The notes beneath the pieces were generated by a model that saw only the letters and a list, made by a program, of their open reading frames with translations, was not told where the DNA came from and did no database searches. Shown here one piece after another: positions 57,222 to 64,000 of a stretch of DNA of 64,000 nt (positions are counted from its first letter, which is position 1; every line of letters begins with the position of its first letter). The stretch spans positions 496,001 through 560,000 of the forward strand of contig NZ_FTOM01000001.1 in assembly GCF_900156695.1 (NCBI RefSeq). Reading direction: 5' to 3'. Origin of the DNA: Phaeovulum vinaykumarii. Its GTDB lineage: Bacteria > Pseudomonadota > Alphaproteobacteria > Rhodobacterales > Rhodobacteraceae. Position numbers and translations under genes: made by a program.

Positions 57222-57309
57222 GCGCTCTTCTCCCCGACGGCCCCCCTTGCTGTCGCTCCCTGTCTGGGCCGCTATCTGGACCTCAGTCTGGGCGCGCCCG
57301 GTTTTTAAA

Positions 57310-57332
57310 TCAATAATAATTATTTATTGACA
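57310..57332 (+). promoter_or_regulatory. frcB promoter with overlapping palindrome
   Basis: TCAATAATAA-T-TATTTATTGA (57310-57330) is an imperfect inverted repeat (8 of 10 matches) in a sharply AT-rich patch. Its right arm ends in TTGACA (57327-57332), a consensus -35. A repressor bound here would block RNA polymerase, as expected for a ROK regulator. Confidence 0.55.
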
Positions 57333-57488
57333 GATAGGACCGAGTCGGCCTTTCATGAACTGACAAGCGCGGCCCGCGGGGGAGGACCGCAGCGCTTGGC
57401 CGGGCAATGCCGCGCCGCCCAGGGCCGGCCCCACTGCCACGCGACCGACAGCGGCCCGAACCGGAGGGAGATAACGGGAGGAGAGTTC

Positions 57489-58502
57489 GTGAAGACGCGC
57501 GTTGCCGTTCCGGTGGCGCTAGTCCTTGCCCTGGCGGCGCAGTCCGCAGGGGCCGAGGTCTCGGCCTGCCTGATCACCAAGACCGACACCAACCCCTTCT
57601 TCGTCAAGATGAAGGAGGGCGCAACCGCCAGGGCCGCGGCGCTGGGTATCACGCTGAAATCCTATGCCGGCAAGATCGACGGCGACAGCGAAAGCCAGAT
57701 TGCCGCCATCGAGACCTGCATCGCCGATGGCGCCAAGGGCATCTTGCTGACGCCCTCGGACACCAAGGGGATCGTGCCGGCGGTGCAGAAGGCGCGCGAC
57801 GCCGGCCTCCTGGTCATCGCGCTCGACACGCCGCTTGATCCGGTCGAGGCCGCCGTCATGACCTTTGCCACCGACAATTTCCGCGCCGGCGAATTGATCG
57901 GGCAATGGGCCGCGGCGGCGCTGGGCGCGAAGGCGGCAGAGGCGCGCATCGCCCTGCTGGATCTGAACGTCAGCCAACCCTCGGTCGATGTGCTGCGCGA
58001 TCAGGGCTTCCTGAGCGGCTTTGGCATCGATCTGGGCGACCCCGGCAAATGGGGCGACGAGACCGACCCGCGCATCGTCGGCCATGACGTCACCAACGGC
58101 AACGAGGAAGGCGGCCGCATGGCGATGGAAAGCCTGCTGGCGTGCGACCCGTTCATCAACGTGGTCTACACGATCAACGAACCCGCCGCCGCCGGCGCCC
58201 ATGAGGCGCTCAAGGCCATCGGCCGCGAGAACGACGTGCTGATCGTGTCGGTCGACGGCGGCTGCCCCGGCGTGGCCAATGTGGCCGCAGGGGTGATCGG
58301 GGCGACGGCCCAGCAATATCCGTTGCGGATGGCCGCCAAGGGGGTCGAGGCGATCGCCGCCTGGGCGGCCGACGGCACCAGGCCCGCCGCCACCGAAGGC
58401 AAGACCTTCTTCGACACCGGCGTGACGCTGATCACCGACCAGCCGGTTCCGGGCATCGACTCGATCGACGCGAAAGCCGGCGCCGATCTGTGCTGGGGCT
58501 GA
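57489..58502 (+). CDS. frcB: fructose ABC transporter, substrate-binding protein
   Basis: 337 residues from GTG 57489 (GGGAGGAGAG upstream). Signal peptide ([20 protein letters not shown]), then [75 protein letters not shown] and [20 protein letters not shown]. These segments match rhizobial FrcB, the periplasmic fructose (mannose, ribose) receptor, very closely. The upstream GC-poor leader carries the promoter/operator. The partner permease gene is frameshifted. Confidence 0.93.
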   Translation: MKTRVAVPVALVLALAAQSAGAEVSACLITKTDTNPFFVKMKEGATARAAALGITLKSYAGKIDGDSESQIAAIETCIADGAKGILLTPSDTKGIVPAVQKARDAGLLVIALDTPLDPVEAAVMTFATDNFRAGELIGQWAAAALGAKAAEARIALLDLNVSQPSVDVLRDQGFLSGFGIDLGDPGKWGDETDPRIVGHDVTNGNEEGGRMAMESLLACDPFINVVYTINEPAAAGAHEALKAIGRENDVLIVSVDGGCPGVANVAAGVIGATAQQYPLRMAAKGVEAIAAWAADGTRPAATEGKTFFDTGVTLITDQPVPGIDSIDAKAGADLCWG

Positions 58503-58583
58503 GCCCCCGCGTCGAAACGCCCCGCGGGGCACAGGGAAAGGCGGGGCCGGGGAAAGCGGGGCGCGGATCGCGGGGGACAGGCC

Positions 58584-59668
58584 ATGACGACCCAGAACAG
58601 CCACGGACCGCCAGGCGATGCGCAGGCTCGGGCCGCCCCGGCACCCCAGATCGCCCGTTTCGCCCCCGAACGCAGCCTGGCGGCACGCCTTCACCGGCTC
58701 CTGCACCAGACCCCCGCCATGGTGCCGCTGATCGTTCTGGTCTCGGCCCTGGCCGTCTTTGCCGCCCTTCTGGGACAGAAGTTCCTGTCGCCCTTCACGC
58801 TGACCTTGATCCTGCAACAGGTGGCCATTGTCGGCATTGTCGGGGCGGCGCAGACGCTGGTGATCCTGACCGCGGGGATCGACCTGTCGGTGGGGGCGGT
58901 GATGGTGCTCAGCTCGGTGGTCATGGGCCAGGTCACCTTCCGCTACGGGATGCCGCCCGTGCTGGGCGTGGGGGCGGGCCTGGCCACCGGCGCGCTGATG
59001 GGGCTGATCAGCGGGCTTCTGGTCGCGCGCATGAAGCTGCCGCCCTTCATCGTGACGCTGGGCATGTGGCAGATCGTGCTGGCGACGAATTTCCTCTATT
59101 CCGCCAACGAGACGATCCGCGCCCAGGACATCGCGCGCGCGGCGCCGCTTCTGCAAGTCTTCGGCCAGTCGTTCCGTCCGGGCGGGGCGGTCTTCACCCA
59201 TGGCGTGGTGGCGATGGTGGCGCTGGTGCTGGGGCTGGCCTATGTGCTGCGCCACACCGCCTGGGGGCGCCATGTCTATGCCGTGTCTATGCCGTGGGCG
59301 ACGACCCCGACGCCGCCGAGCTGGCCGGCGTGCAGGTCGCCCGCGTTCTGGTCGCGGTCTACGTCCTCTCGGGGCTGATCTGCGCGCTGGCGGGCTGGGT
59401 GCTGATCGGGCGGCTGGGCTCGGTCTCGCCCACCGCCGGGCAATTCGCCAATATCGAAAGCATCACCGCCGTGGTGATCGGGGGGATCTCGCTCTTTGGC
59501 GGGCGCGGCTCGATCCTGGGCATGCTGTTCGGGGCGCTGATCGTGGGGGTGTTCTCGCTGGGCCTCAAGATGCTGGGCACCGATCCGCAATGGACCTATC
59601 TGCTGATCGGCGGCCTGATCATCGCGGCGGTGGCCGTCGATCAGTGGATCCGAAAGGTGGCCGGCTGA
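58584..59668 (+). pseudogene. frcC: fructose ABC transporter permease, frameshifted
   Basis: The first frame runs from ATG 58584 with membrane segments typical of RbsC/FrcC (AMVPLIVLVSALAVFAALLG, LVILTAGIDLSVGAVMVLSS, FIVTLGMWQIVLATNFLYSA, VVAMVALVLGLAYVLRHTAW). At GRHVYAV (59268-59290) the sequence TGTCTATGCCG is present twice in tandem (59273-59283, 59284-59294). The extra 11 bases shift the frame, which ends at 59378. The other frame resumes VGDDPDAAELAGVQVARVLV and completes the protein with GGISLFGGRGSILGMLFGAL to 59668. Removing one repeat restores about 357 residues. Transport is probably abolished unless the duplication is a sequencing artefact or reversible slippage. Confidence 0.88.
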
Positions 59669-60444
59669 TGGACCCGATCCTCAAGACCCGCGGCCTGGTC
59701 AAGCGCTATGGCCGGGTGACCGCGCTCGATCATTGCGACTTCGACCTGATGCCGGGCGAGATCCTGGCCGTGATCGGCGACAATGGCACGGGCAAGTCCA
59801 CCCTGATCAAGGCGATCTCGGGGGCGATCCGGCCCGATGCCGGCACGATCACGCTGGAGGGGCGCGAGATGCGCTTCACCTCGCCGCTTGATGCGCGCGC
59901 GGCCGGGATCGAGACCGTCTATCAGAACCTTGCGCTCTCGCCCGCGCTCTCGATCGCCGACAACATGTTCCTGGGCCGCGAGATCCGCAAGCCGGGCTTT
60001 CTGGGCACGGTCCTGCGCATGCTCGACCGCCCCGAGATGGAGCGCCGCGCCCGCGCGAAGCTGACCGAACTGGGGCTGATGACGATCCAGAACATCGCCC
60101 AGCCGGTCGAGACCCTCTCGGGCGGGCAGCGACAGGGCGTGGCGGTGGCGCGCGCGGCGGCCTTCGGCTCGAAGGTGGTGATCATGGACGAACCCACCGC
60201 GGCGCTGGGGGTCAAGGAAAGCCGCCGGGTGCTCGAGCTGATCCTCGACGTGAAGGCGCGCGGCCTGCCGATCGTGCTGATCAGCCACAACATGCCGCAT
60301 GTCTTCGAGGTGGCCGACCGCATCCATGTGCACCGGCTGGGGCGGCGGCTGTGCGTGATCGACCCGCGCAATTACACCATGTCGGACGCGGTGGCCTTCA
60401 TGACCGGCGCGCGCAAACCCCCGGCGGAGGGCGGCGCGCCCTGA
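59668..60444 (+). CDS. frcA: fructose ABC transporter, ATP-binding protein
   Basis: 258 residues, a single ABC domain as in FrcA. Walker A IGDNGTGKSTLIKAISG (about 36-45), Q-loop VYQNLALSPALSIADN, signature LSGGQRQGVAVARA, Walker B VVIMDEPTAALG and H-loop ISHNMPHVFEVAD. The start overlaps the frcC stop (TGATG), so its translation probably depended on coupling and may suffer from the frcC frameshift. No frcK kinase gene follows. Confidence 0.94.
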   Translation: MDPILKTRGLVKRYGRVTALDHCDFDLMPGEILAVIGDNGTGKSTLIKAISGAIRPDAGTITLEGREMRFTSPLDARAAGIETVYQNLALSPALSIADNMFLGREIRKPGFLGTVLRMLDRPEMERRARAKLTELGLMTIQNIAQPVETLSGGQRQGVAVARAAAFGSKVVIMDEPTAALGVKESRRVLELILDVKARGLPIVLISHNMPHVFEVADRIHVHRLGRRLCVIDPRNYTMSDAVAFMTGARKPPAEGGAP

Positions 60445-60465
60445 GCGCGCCCCCTCAGGGCGCGC
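60434..60465. terminator. bidirectional hairpin holding both stop codons
   Basis: GCGCGCCCTGAG and CTCAGGGCGCGC pair perfectly over 12 bp around an 8-base loop. The left arm contains the frcA stop TGA (60442-60444), the right arm the stop of the convergent permease gene (60455-60457). Only 10 bases separate the genes. Confidence 0.6.
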
Positions 60466-62980
60466 GCAGCACGCCTGCGGGCCGCGCCGCCAGCGGGCGC
60501 AGCGCAAAGACCAGCCCGGCGGCCAGATTGGCGCCCGCGCCCCCCGCAACGACCCACAGCGCCGGCCCCAGCGCCGGGCGGAATTCGGCCTCCATCAGCC
60601 GGTCGATGACGACCCAGCCCGCCAGCAGGCCCAGCGCCACCGCCACAACGCCCGCCGCCGCCCCCATCAGCGCCGCACGCAGCGCAAACGACGCCAGGAT
60701 GGTCCGCCGCGAGGCCCCCAGCACCTTGAGAAGCGCCGCCTCGCGGGCGCGCTGGGCCTCGCCGGCCGCGGCCGCCCCGATCAGCACCACCAGCCCCGAG
60801 GCCAGCGTGACCCCGGCCGCAAGGCTGCTGGCCTGCGCCACCTGCCCCAGCGCGCGCGCCACCTGGCCGATGGCCTCGCGCACGCCGATCAGGGTGATGT
60901 TGGGGAAGGCGCGGGTCAGATCGCGCAGAAGGCCCGCCTCGGCCTCGGGGGGGGCATAGATCGTGGCGATGGCGCTGTGGGGCGCGCCGCGCAAGGCCGC
61001 CTCGTTCAGGATCAGCACGAAGCCCAGCCCCGCCGAGGAGAAATCGACCTCGCGCAGCGAGGTGATCGTGGCCTCGATCTCGCGGCCCAGGATATTGACC
61101 GAAAGCGTGTCACCCAGGGCAAGGCCCAGTTCCTCGGCCTGGGCGGCGGCGAAACTGGCCTGGGCGGGGCCGGTGTAATCCTCGGGCCACCATTCGCCGG
61201 CCACGATGCGGGTGTCGGGCGGGGGCGCGGCCGCATAGCTCACGCCGCGATCGCCGCGGACCACCCAGTGATCGCCCGCCACCTCGCGCGCGGGGCGGCC
61301 CTTGAGGCGCGTGACGACCCCGCGCAGCATCGGCGCGGTCTGCACCTTCTCGACCAGCGGATCGCCGGCCAGCCGTTCGGAAAAGGGCGCCAACTGATCG
61401 GGCTGGATGTCCAGCACGAAATAGGCCGGCGCGCGGGCAGGCAGATCGGTCGCCACGGCGCGGCGCAAGCCCCCGTCGATCTGGCCGATCGCGGCCAGCA
61501 CCGTCAGCCCCAGCCCCAGCGCCATGACCACCGCGCGCGCCTCCGAGCGCGGGCCGCCCACCGCCGCGAGCGCCGTGCGCAGGACCGGCCGGCCATCGGC
61601 CAGCCCGCCGCGCGCGGCCCGGCGCGCCAGCACCGCAAGCCCCGCCCCCACGGCCCAGAGAAGCGCCAGCGCCACGCCGACCCCGGCCACCGTGCCCAGC
61701 GCCAGCATCGGACGCGCCGAGAAGAAGGCCGCAGCCCCCGCCAGCGCGCCCAGCAGACCACCCGCCGCTATCACGCTGCCCGCACCGGGCCAGGCCCGCG
61801 CCCCCGGCCCGATATCGCGCAAAAGCGCCGCCGCCGGCACGCCCAGACGCCGCGCCAACGGCCAGAGCGCAAAGAGCGCGGCCACCAGCGCGCCATAGAC
61901 CGCCCCCTCGGCCAGCGCCCTCGGATCGAGCGCGAAATCCAGATCGAACGGCAGGACCGGCGCCAGGAGCGGCGCCGCCAGAAGCGGCAGCCCCGCCCCC
62001 AGCGCCAGCCCCAGCGTCACGCCCAGCGCCGTCATCGCCGCGATCTGGAGGCCGAAGACCGCCCGCACCAGCCCGGCCGAGGCCCCGAGGCTGCGCAGGA
62101 TGGCAATGGTGGCGGTCTTGCGCTCCATCCAGGCGCGCACCGCCGCCGAGATGCCCACGCCGCCCACGCCCAGCCCCGCCAGCCCGACCAGCACGAGGAA
62201 CGTCGCCATGCGGTCGAGGAACCGCTCCGAGCCCGGCGAGGCCCGGCGCGCATCGCGCCAGCGCATCCCGGCGTCGTGAAAGCGCGTCTCGGCAGCGGAT
62301 TTCTCGGCGGCAAGGTCGGCGCCCGGCAGCAGCAGCCGATAGGCCACCTCGTAGAGCGCGCCGGGCCCGATCAGCCCCGCCTCGGCCAGCGCCGCCTCGC
62401 GCACCAGAAGCCGCGGCCCGAAGCCCGAGCCAAAGCCCCCCACACCGGCGCTGTCGGGCTCGCGCAGCAGAACCGCGCGGAATTCGAATTCGGTATCGCC
62501 CAGAAGGAAGCGGTCGCCGGGGGCCAGCTCCAGCCGCTCGGCCAGCACGCGCTCCATCGCGGCGCCGGGGACGCCGTCGCGCGCCGAAAGCGCCGCCTCG
62601 ACCGTCATCGGCGGGTCGAATTGCGCCTCCCCCACCAGCGGCCAGGCGGCATCGACCGCCTTGACCCGCGCCAGCGCCGCATCGCCCGAGGGCAGCCGCG
62701 CCATCGAGCGGAAGGCCGTCACCTGCGAAACCGCGGCGGCGCGGTCCTCCATCCAGGCGCGCTCCTGCGCGTCGGCGTGACGATAGGTGAATTCCAGCTC
62801 GGCATCGCCGCCCAGGATCACGCGCCCCTCGCGCGCAAGCCCGTCCTGAAGCGCGGCGCGCACCTGCCCCACGGCGACGATGGCGCCCACGCCCAGGATC
62901 AGGCACAGCAGGAACACGCGAAACCCGGCCAGCCCGCCGCGCAATTCGCGCGCGGCCAGCCGCAGCGCCAGCGCGCTCAT
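60455..62980 (-). CDS. ABC transporter permease, YbbP/FtsX type
   Basis: 841 residues. Start ELRGGLAGFRVFLLCLILGV with the first membrane helix, a large periplasmic domain (about 45-250), three helices of a first FtsX module (FLVLVGLAGLGVGGVGISAA and neighbours), a central pair of helices, a second periplasmic domain (about 490-690), and a second FtsX module with QASSLAAGVTLASGLVVLIG and REAALLKVLGASRRTILASF. In E. coli YbbP pairs with YbbA and TesA, as here. It overlaps the ATPase gene by 4 bases. Substrate unknown, possibly a lipid or lipoprotein. Confidence 0.92.
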   Translation of the reverse strand: MSALALRLAARELRGGLAGFRVFLLCLILGVGAIVAVGQVRAALQDGLAREGRVILGGDAELEFTYRHADAQERAWMEDRAAAVSQVTAFRSMARLPSGDAALARVKAVDAAWPLVGEAQFDPPMTVEAALSARDGVPGAAMERVLAERLELAPGDRFLLGDTEFEFRAVLLREPDSAGVGGFGSGFGPRLLVREAALAEAGLIGPGALYEVAYRLLLPGADLAAEKSAAETRFHDAGMRWRDARRASPGSERFLDRMATFLVLVGLAGLGVGGVGISAAVRAWMERKTATIAILRSLGASAGLVRAVFGLQIAAMTALGVTLGLALGAGLPLLAAPLLAPVLPFDLDFALDPRALAEGAVYGALVAALFALWPLARRLGVPAAALLRDIGPGARAWPGAGSVIAAGGLLGALAGAAAFFSARPMLALGTVAGVGVALALLWAVGAGLAVLARRAARGGLADGRPVLRTALAAVGGPRSEARAVVMALGLGLTVLAAIGQIDGGLRRAVATDLPARAPAYFVLDIQPDQLAPFSERLAGDPLVEKVQTAPMLRGVVTRLKGRPAREVAGDHWVVRGDRGVSYAAAPPPDTRIVAGEWWPEDYTGPAQASFAAAQAEELGLALGDTLSVNILGREIEATITSLREVDFSSAGLGFVLILNEAALRGAPHSAIATIYAPPEAEAGLLRDLTRAFPNITLIGVREAIGQVARALGQVAQASSLAAGVTLASGLVVLIGAAAAGEAQRAREAALLKVLGASRRTILASFALRAALMGAAAGVVAVALGLLAGWVVIDRLMEAEFRPALGPALWVVAGGAGANLAAGLVFALRPLAARPAGVLRAP

Positions 62981-63687
62981 TGATCCGCCCCCGTTGCGGC
63001 TTCGGCCGGGGCCTCCTCGGGCGCAAGCTGCCCGTCGGCCATGCGCACCACCCGGTCGCAGCGCGCGGCCAGTTCGGGCGCATGGGTCACCAGAACCAGC
63101 GTCGCCCCGTGCCGGTCGCGCAGCGCAAAGATCAGGTCCATGATCGCCGCGCCATTGGCGGCGTCGAGATTTCCGGTGGGTTCGTCGGCCAGAAGGATCG
63201 CCGGGCGCGGCGCCATCGCGCGGGCCAGCGCCACGCGCTGCTGCTCGCCGCCCGACATCTCGGCGGGGTAGTGATGCGTCCGCGCGCCCAGCCCCACGGC
63301 GTCAAGCTCGGCGCGCGCGCGCGCCATCGCATCCCCCGCCCCGGCCAGCTCCAGCGGCAGCGCCACGTTTTCCAGCGCCGTCAGCGTGGGGATCAGGTGG
63401 AAGGATTGGAACACAATGCCCATATTGTCCCTGCGAAAGCGGGCCAGCGCGTCTTCGTCCATCGCGGCCAGATCCCGGCCCAGAACCGAGATGCGCCCGC
63501 CGGTGGGCCGTTCGAGCCCGCCCATCAGCATGAGGAGAGACGACTTGCCCGACCCCGACGGCCCCACCAGCCCGACCGATTGCCCCCGGCCCACCTGCAT
63601 GGAAATCCCGCGCAGCACCTCGACCGGACCGGCGCCCCCCGCCAGCGTGAGGCGCAGATCGTCAAGGGCAAGAACGGGGTCGGTCAT
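62977..63687 (-). CDS. ABC transporter ATP-binding protein, YbbA type
   Basis: 236 residues from ATG 63687. MacB/LolD-like ABC domain: Walker A GLVGPSGSGKSSLLMLMGGL, Q-loop GIVFQSFHLIPTLTALEN, signature MSGGEQQRVALARAMA, Walker B AILLADEPTGNLD and H-loop LVLVTHAPELA. It pairs with the YbbP-type permease. Its ATG overlaps the divergent esterase start (TCATGG shared), which is unusual and means the two promoters lie inside each other's coding region. Confidence 0.94.
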   Translation of the reverse strand: MTDPVLALDDLRLTLAGGAGPVEVLRGISMQVGRGQSVGLVGPSGSGKSSLLMLMGGLERPTGGRISVLGRDLAAMDEDALARFRRDNMGIVFQSFHLIPTLTALENVALPLELAGAGDAMARARAELDAVGLGARTHHYPAEMSGGEQQRVALARAMAPRPAILLADEPTGNLDAANGAAIMDLIFALRDRHGATLVLVTHAPELAARCDRVVRMADGQLAPEEAPAEAATGADQ

Positions 63688-64000
63688 GGCAAGGCTCCTG
63701 AAACGGGGGGACAGGGTTCGATATGGCCCGCGCCGGCGCCAGAACAAGACCGCAGCGGTTGCGCTGGTGCTGGCGGGGCTCTGGGCGGGCCTGGGCGCGG
63801 GGATGGCGGCGGCCGATCCGCTGCGGCTGCTGGCGCTGGGCGACAGCCTGACCCAGGGCTACGGGCTGCCCGCGGGCGAGGGCCTCGTGCCCCAGCTTCA
63901 GGCCTGGCTGCGGGGGCAGGGCCTGGACGTGCACGTCATCAACGCGGGCGTGTCGGGCGACACCACCGCGGGCGGGCGCGCGCGGATCGACTGGGCGCTG
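63686..64000 (+). CDS. tesA: TesA-type arylesterase/lysophospholipase (GDSL), 5' part
   Basis: Cut by the window end after 105 codons. From ATG 63686 the frame has a basic start, a signal-peptide core (VALVLAGLWAGLGAGMAAA) and then the SGNH/GDSL hydrolase: LLALGDSLTQGYGLPAGEG (block I, nucleophile Ser) and INAGVSGDTTAGGRARIDW (block II Gly). The start is not certain: the 22 residues before the signal core are unusually long, but no other ATG, GTG or TTG lies in frame before the core. Pairing with YbbA/YbbP is conserved in proteobacteria. Confidence 0.85.
   Translation, partial: MARLLKRGDRVRYGPRRRQNKTAAVALVLAGLWAGLGAGMAAADPLRLLALGDSLTQGYGLPAGEGLVPQLQAWLRGQGLDVHVINAGVSGDTTAGGRARIDWAL

Overview
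The window is high-GC DNA from an alphaproteobacterium, most likely a member of the Rhodobacteraceae. This rests on codon use and family types: Roseobacter-type dimethylglycine dehydrogenase-like protein, rhizobial/rhodobacterial FrcBCA, group-2 Mrp with fused MrpAB, and an ScfR-type regulator fragment. It reads as chromosomal core sequence with one decayed mobile region and a few accessory modules.

Layout. 1-5.2 kb: a TetR fragment, a small lipoprotein, hom, glpX and recJ, then tRNA-Glu(TTC) with a good promoter. 5.4-6.8 kb: scar of an integrated element at the tRNA. It holds the N-terminus of an integrase joined out of frame to the C-terminus of a KilAC phage antirepressor, followed by the C-terminus of an ScfR regulator. 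6.7-13.7 kb (minus): one compact ribonucleotide reductase operon, nrdH-nrdI-nrdE-nrdF-nrdD-(separate glycyl-radical domain)-nrdG. It joins aerobic class Ib and anaerobic class III enzymes behind a cobalamin riboswitch. 13.7-15.1 kb: degenerate DNA with a frameshifted metH 3' remnant and an orphan excalibur-domain ORF.

15.2-20.9 kb: DsrE-like, NifX-like and LprI-like small proteins, then a four-gene quinone/aromatic-stress operon (glutathionyl-hydroquinone reductase, extradiol dioxygenase, DoxX, NADP oxidoreductase) divergent from a LysR regulator with a perfect palindrome between them. 21.2-30.6 kb: a chemoreceptor, then the tight operon FabI-like / DUF3141 PhaC-like / MaoC-Pta / AckA, then an alpha/beta hydrolase. 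30.6-36.6 kb: lepA, a copper chaperone, three consecutive strong hairpins, a dimethylglycine/sarcosine dehydrogenase-like flavoprotein and a GH25 lipoprotein.

36.8-43.4 kb: a DprE1/DprE2/HAD-UbiA/flippase-like set resembling the mycobacterial decaprenyl-phosphoryl-arabinose pathway, followed by a lytic transglycosylase and two nearly identical type IVb-like pilin genes, each with its own terminator. 43.5-49.5 kb: a GMC oxidoreductase and an RND pump with its adaptor. 50-56 kb: mrpABCDEFG cation/proton antiporter. 56-60.4 kb: a ROK regulator and the fructose ABC transporter frcBCA, in which frcC is broken by an 11-bp tandem duplication. 60.4-64 kb: a YbbP/YbbA-type ABC exporter and a divergent TesA-type esterase cut by the window end.

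Main points of interest: the B12-switched aerobic-plus-anaerobic RNR operon with NrdD split into two polypeptides, the arabinose-lipid-like cluster next to duplicated pilins, the DUF3141 acyl-metabolism operon, and the frcC frameshift. All identifications come from reading motifs; no database search was run.
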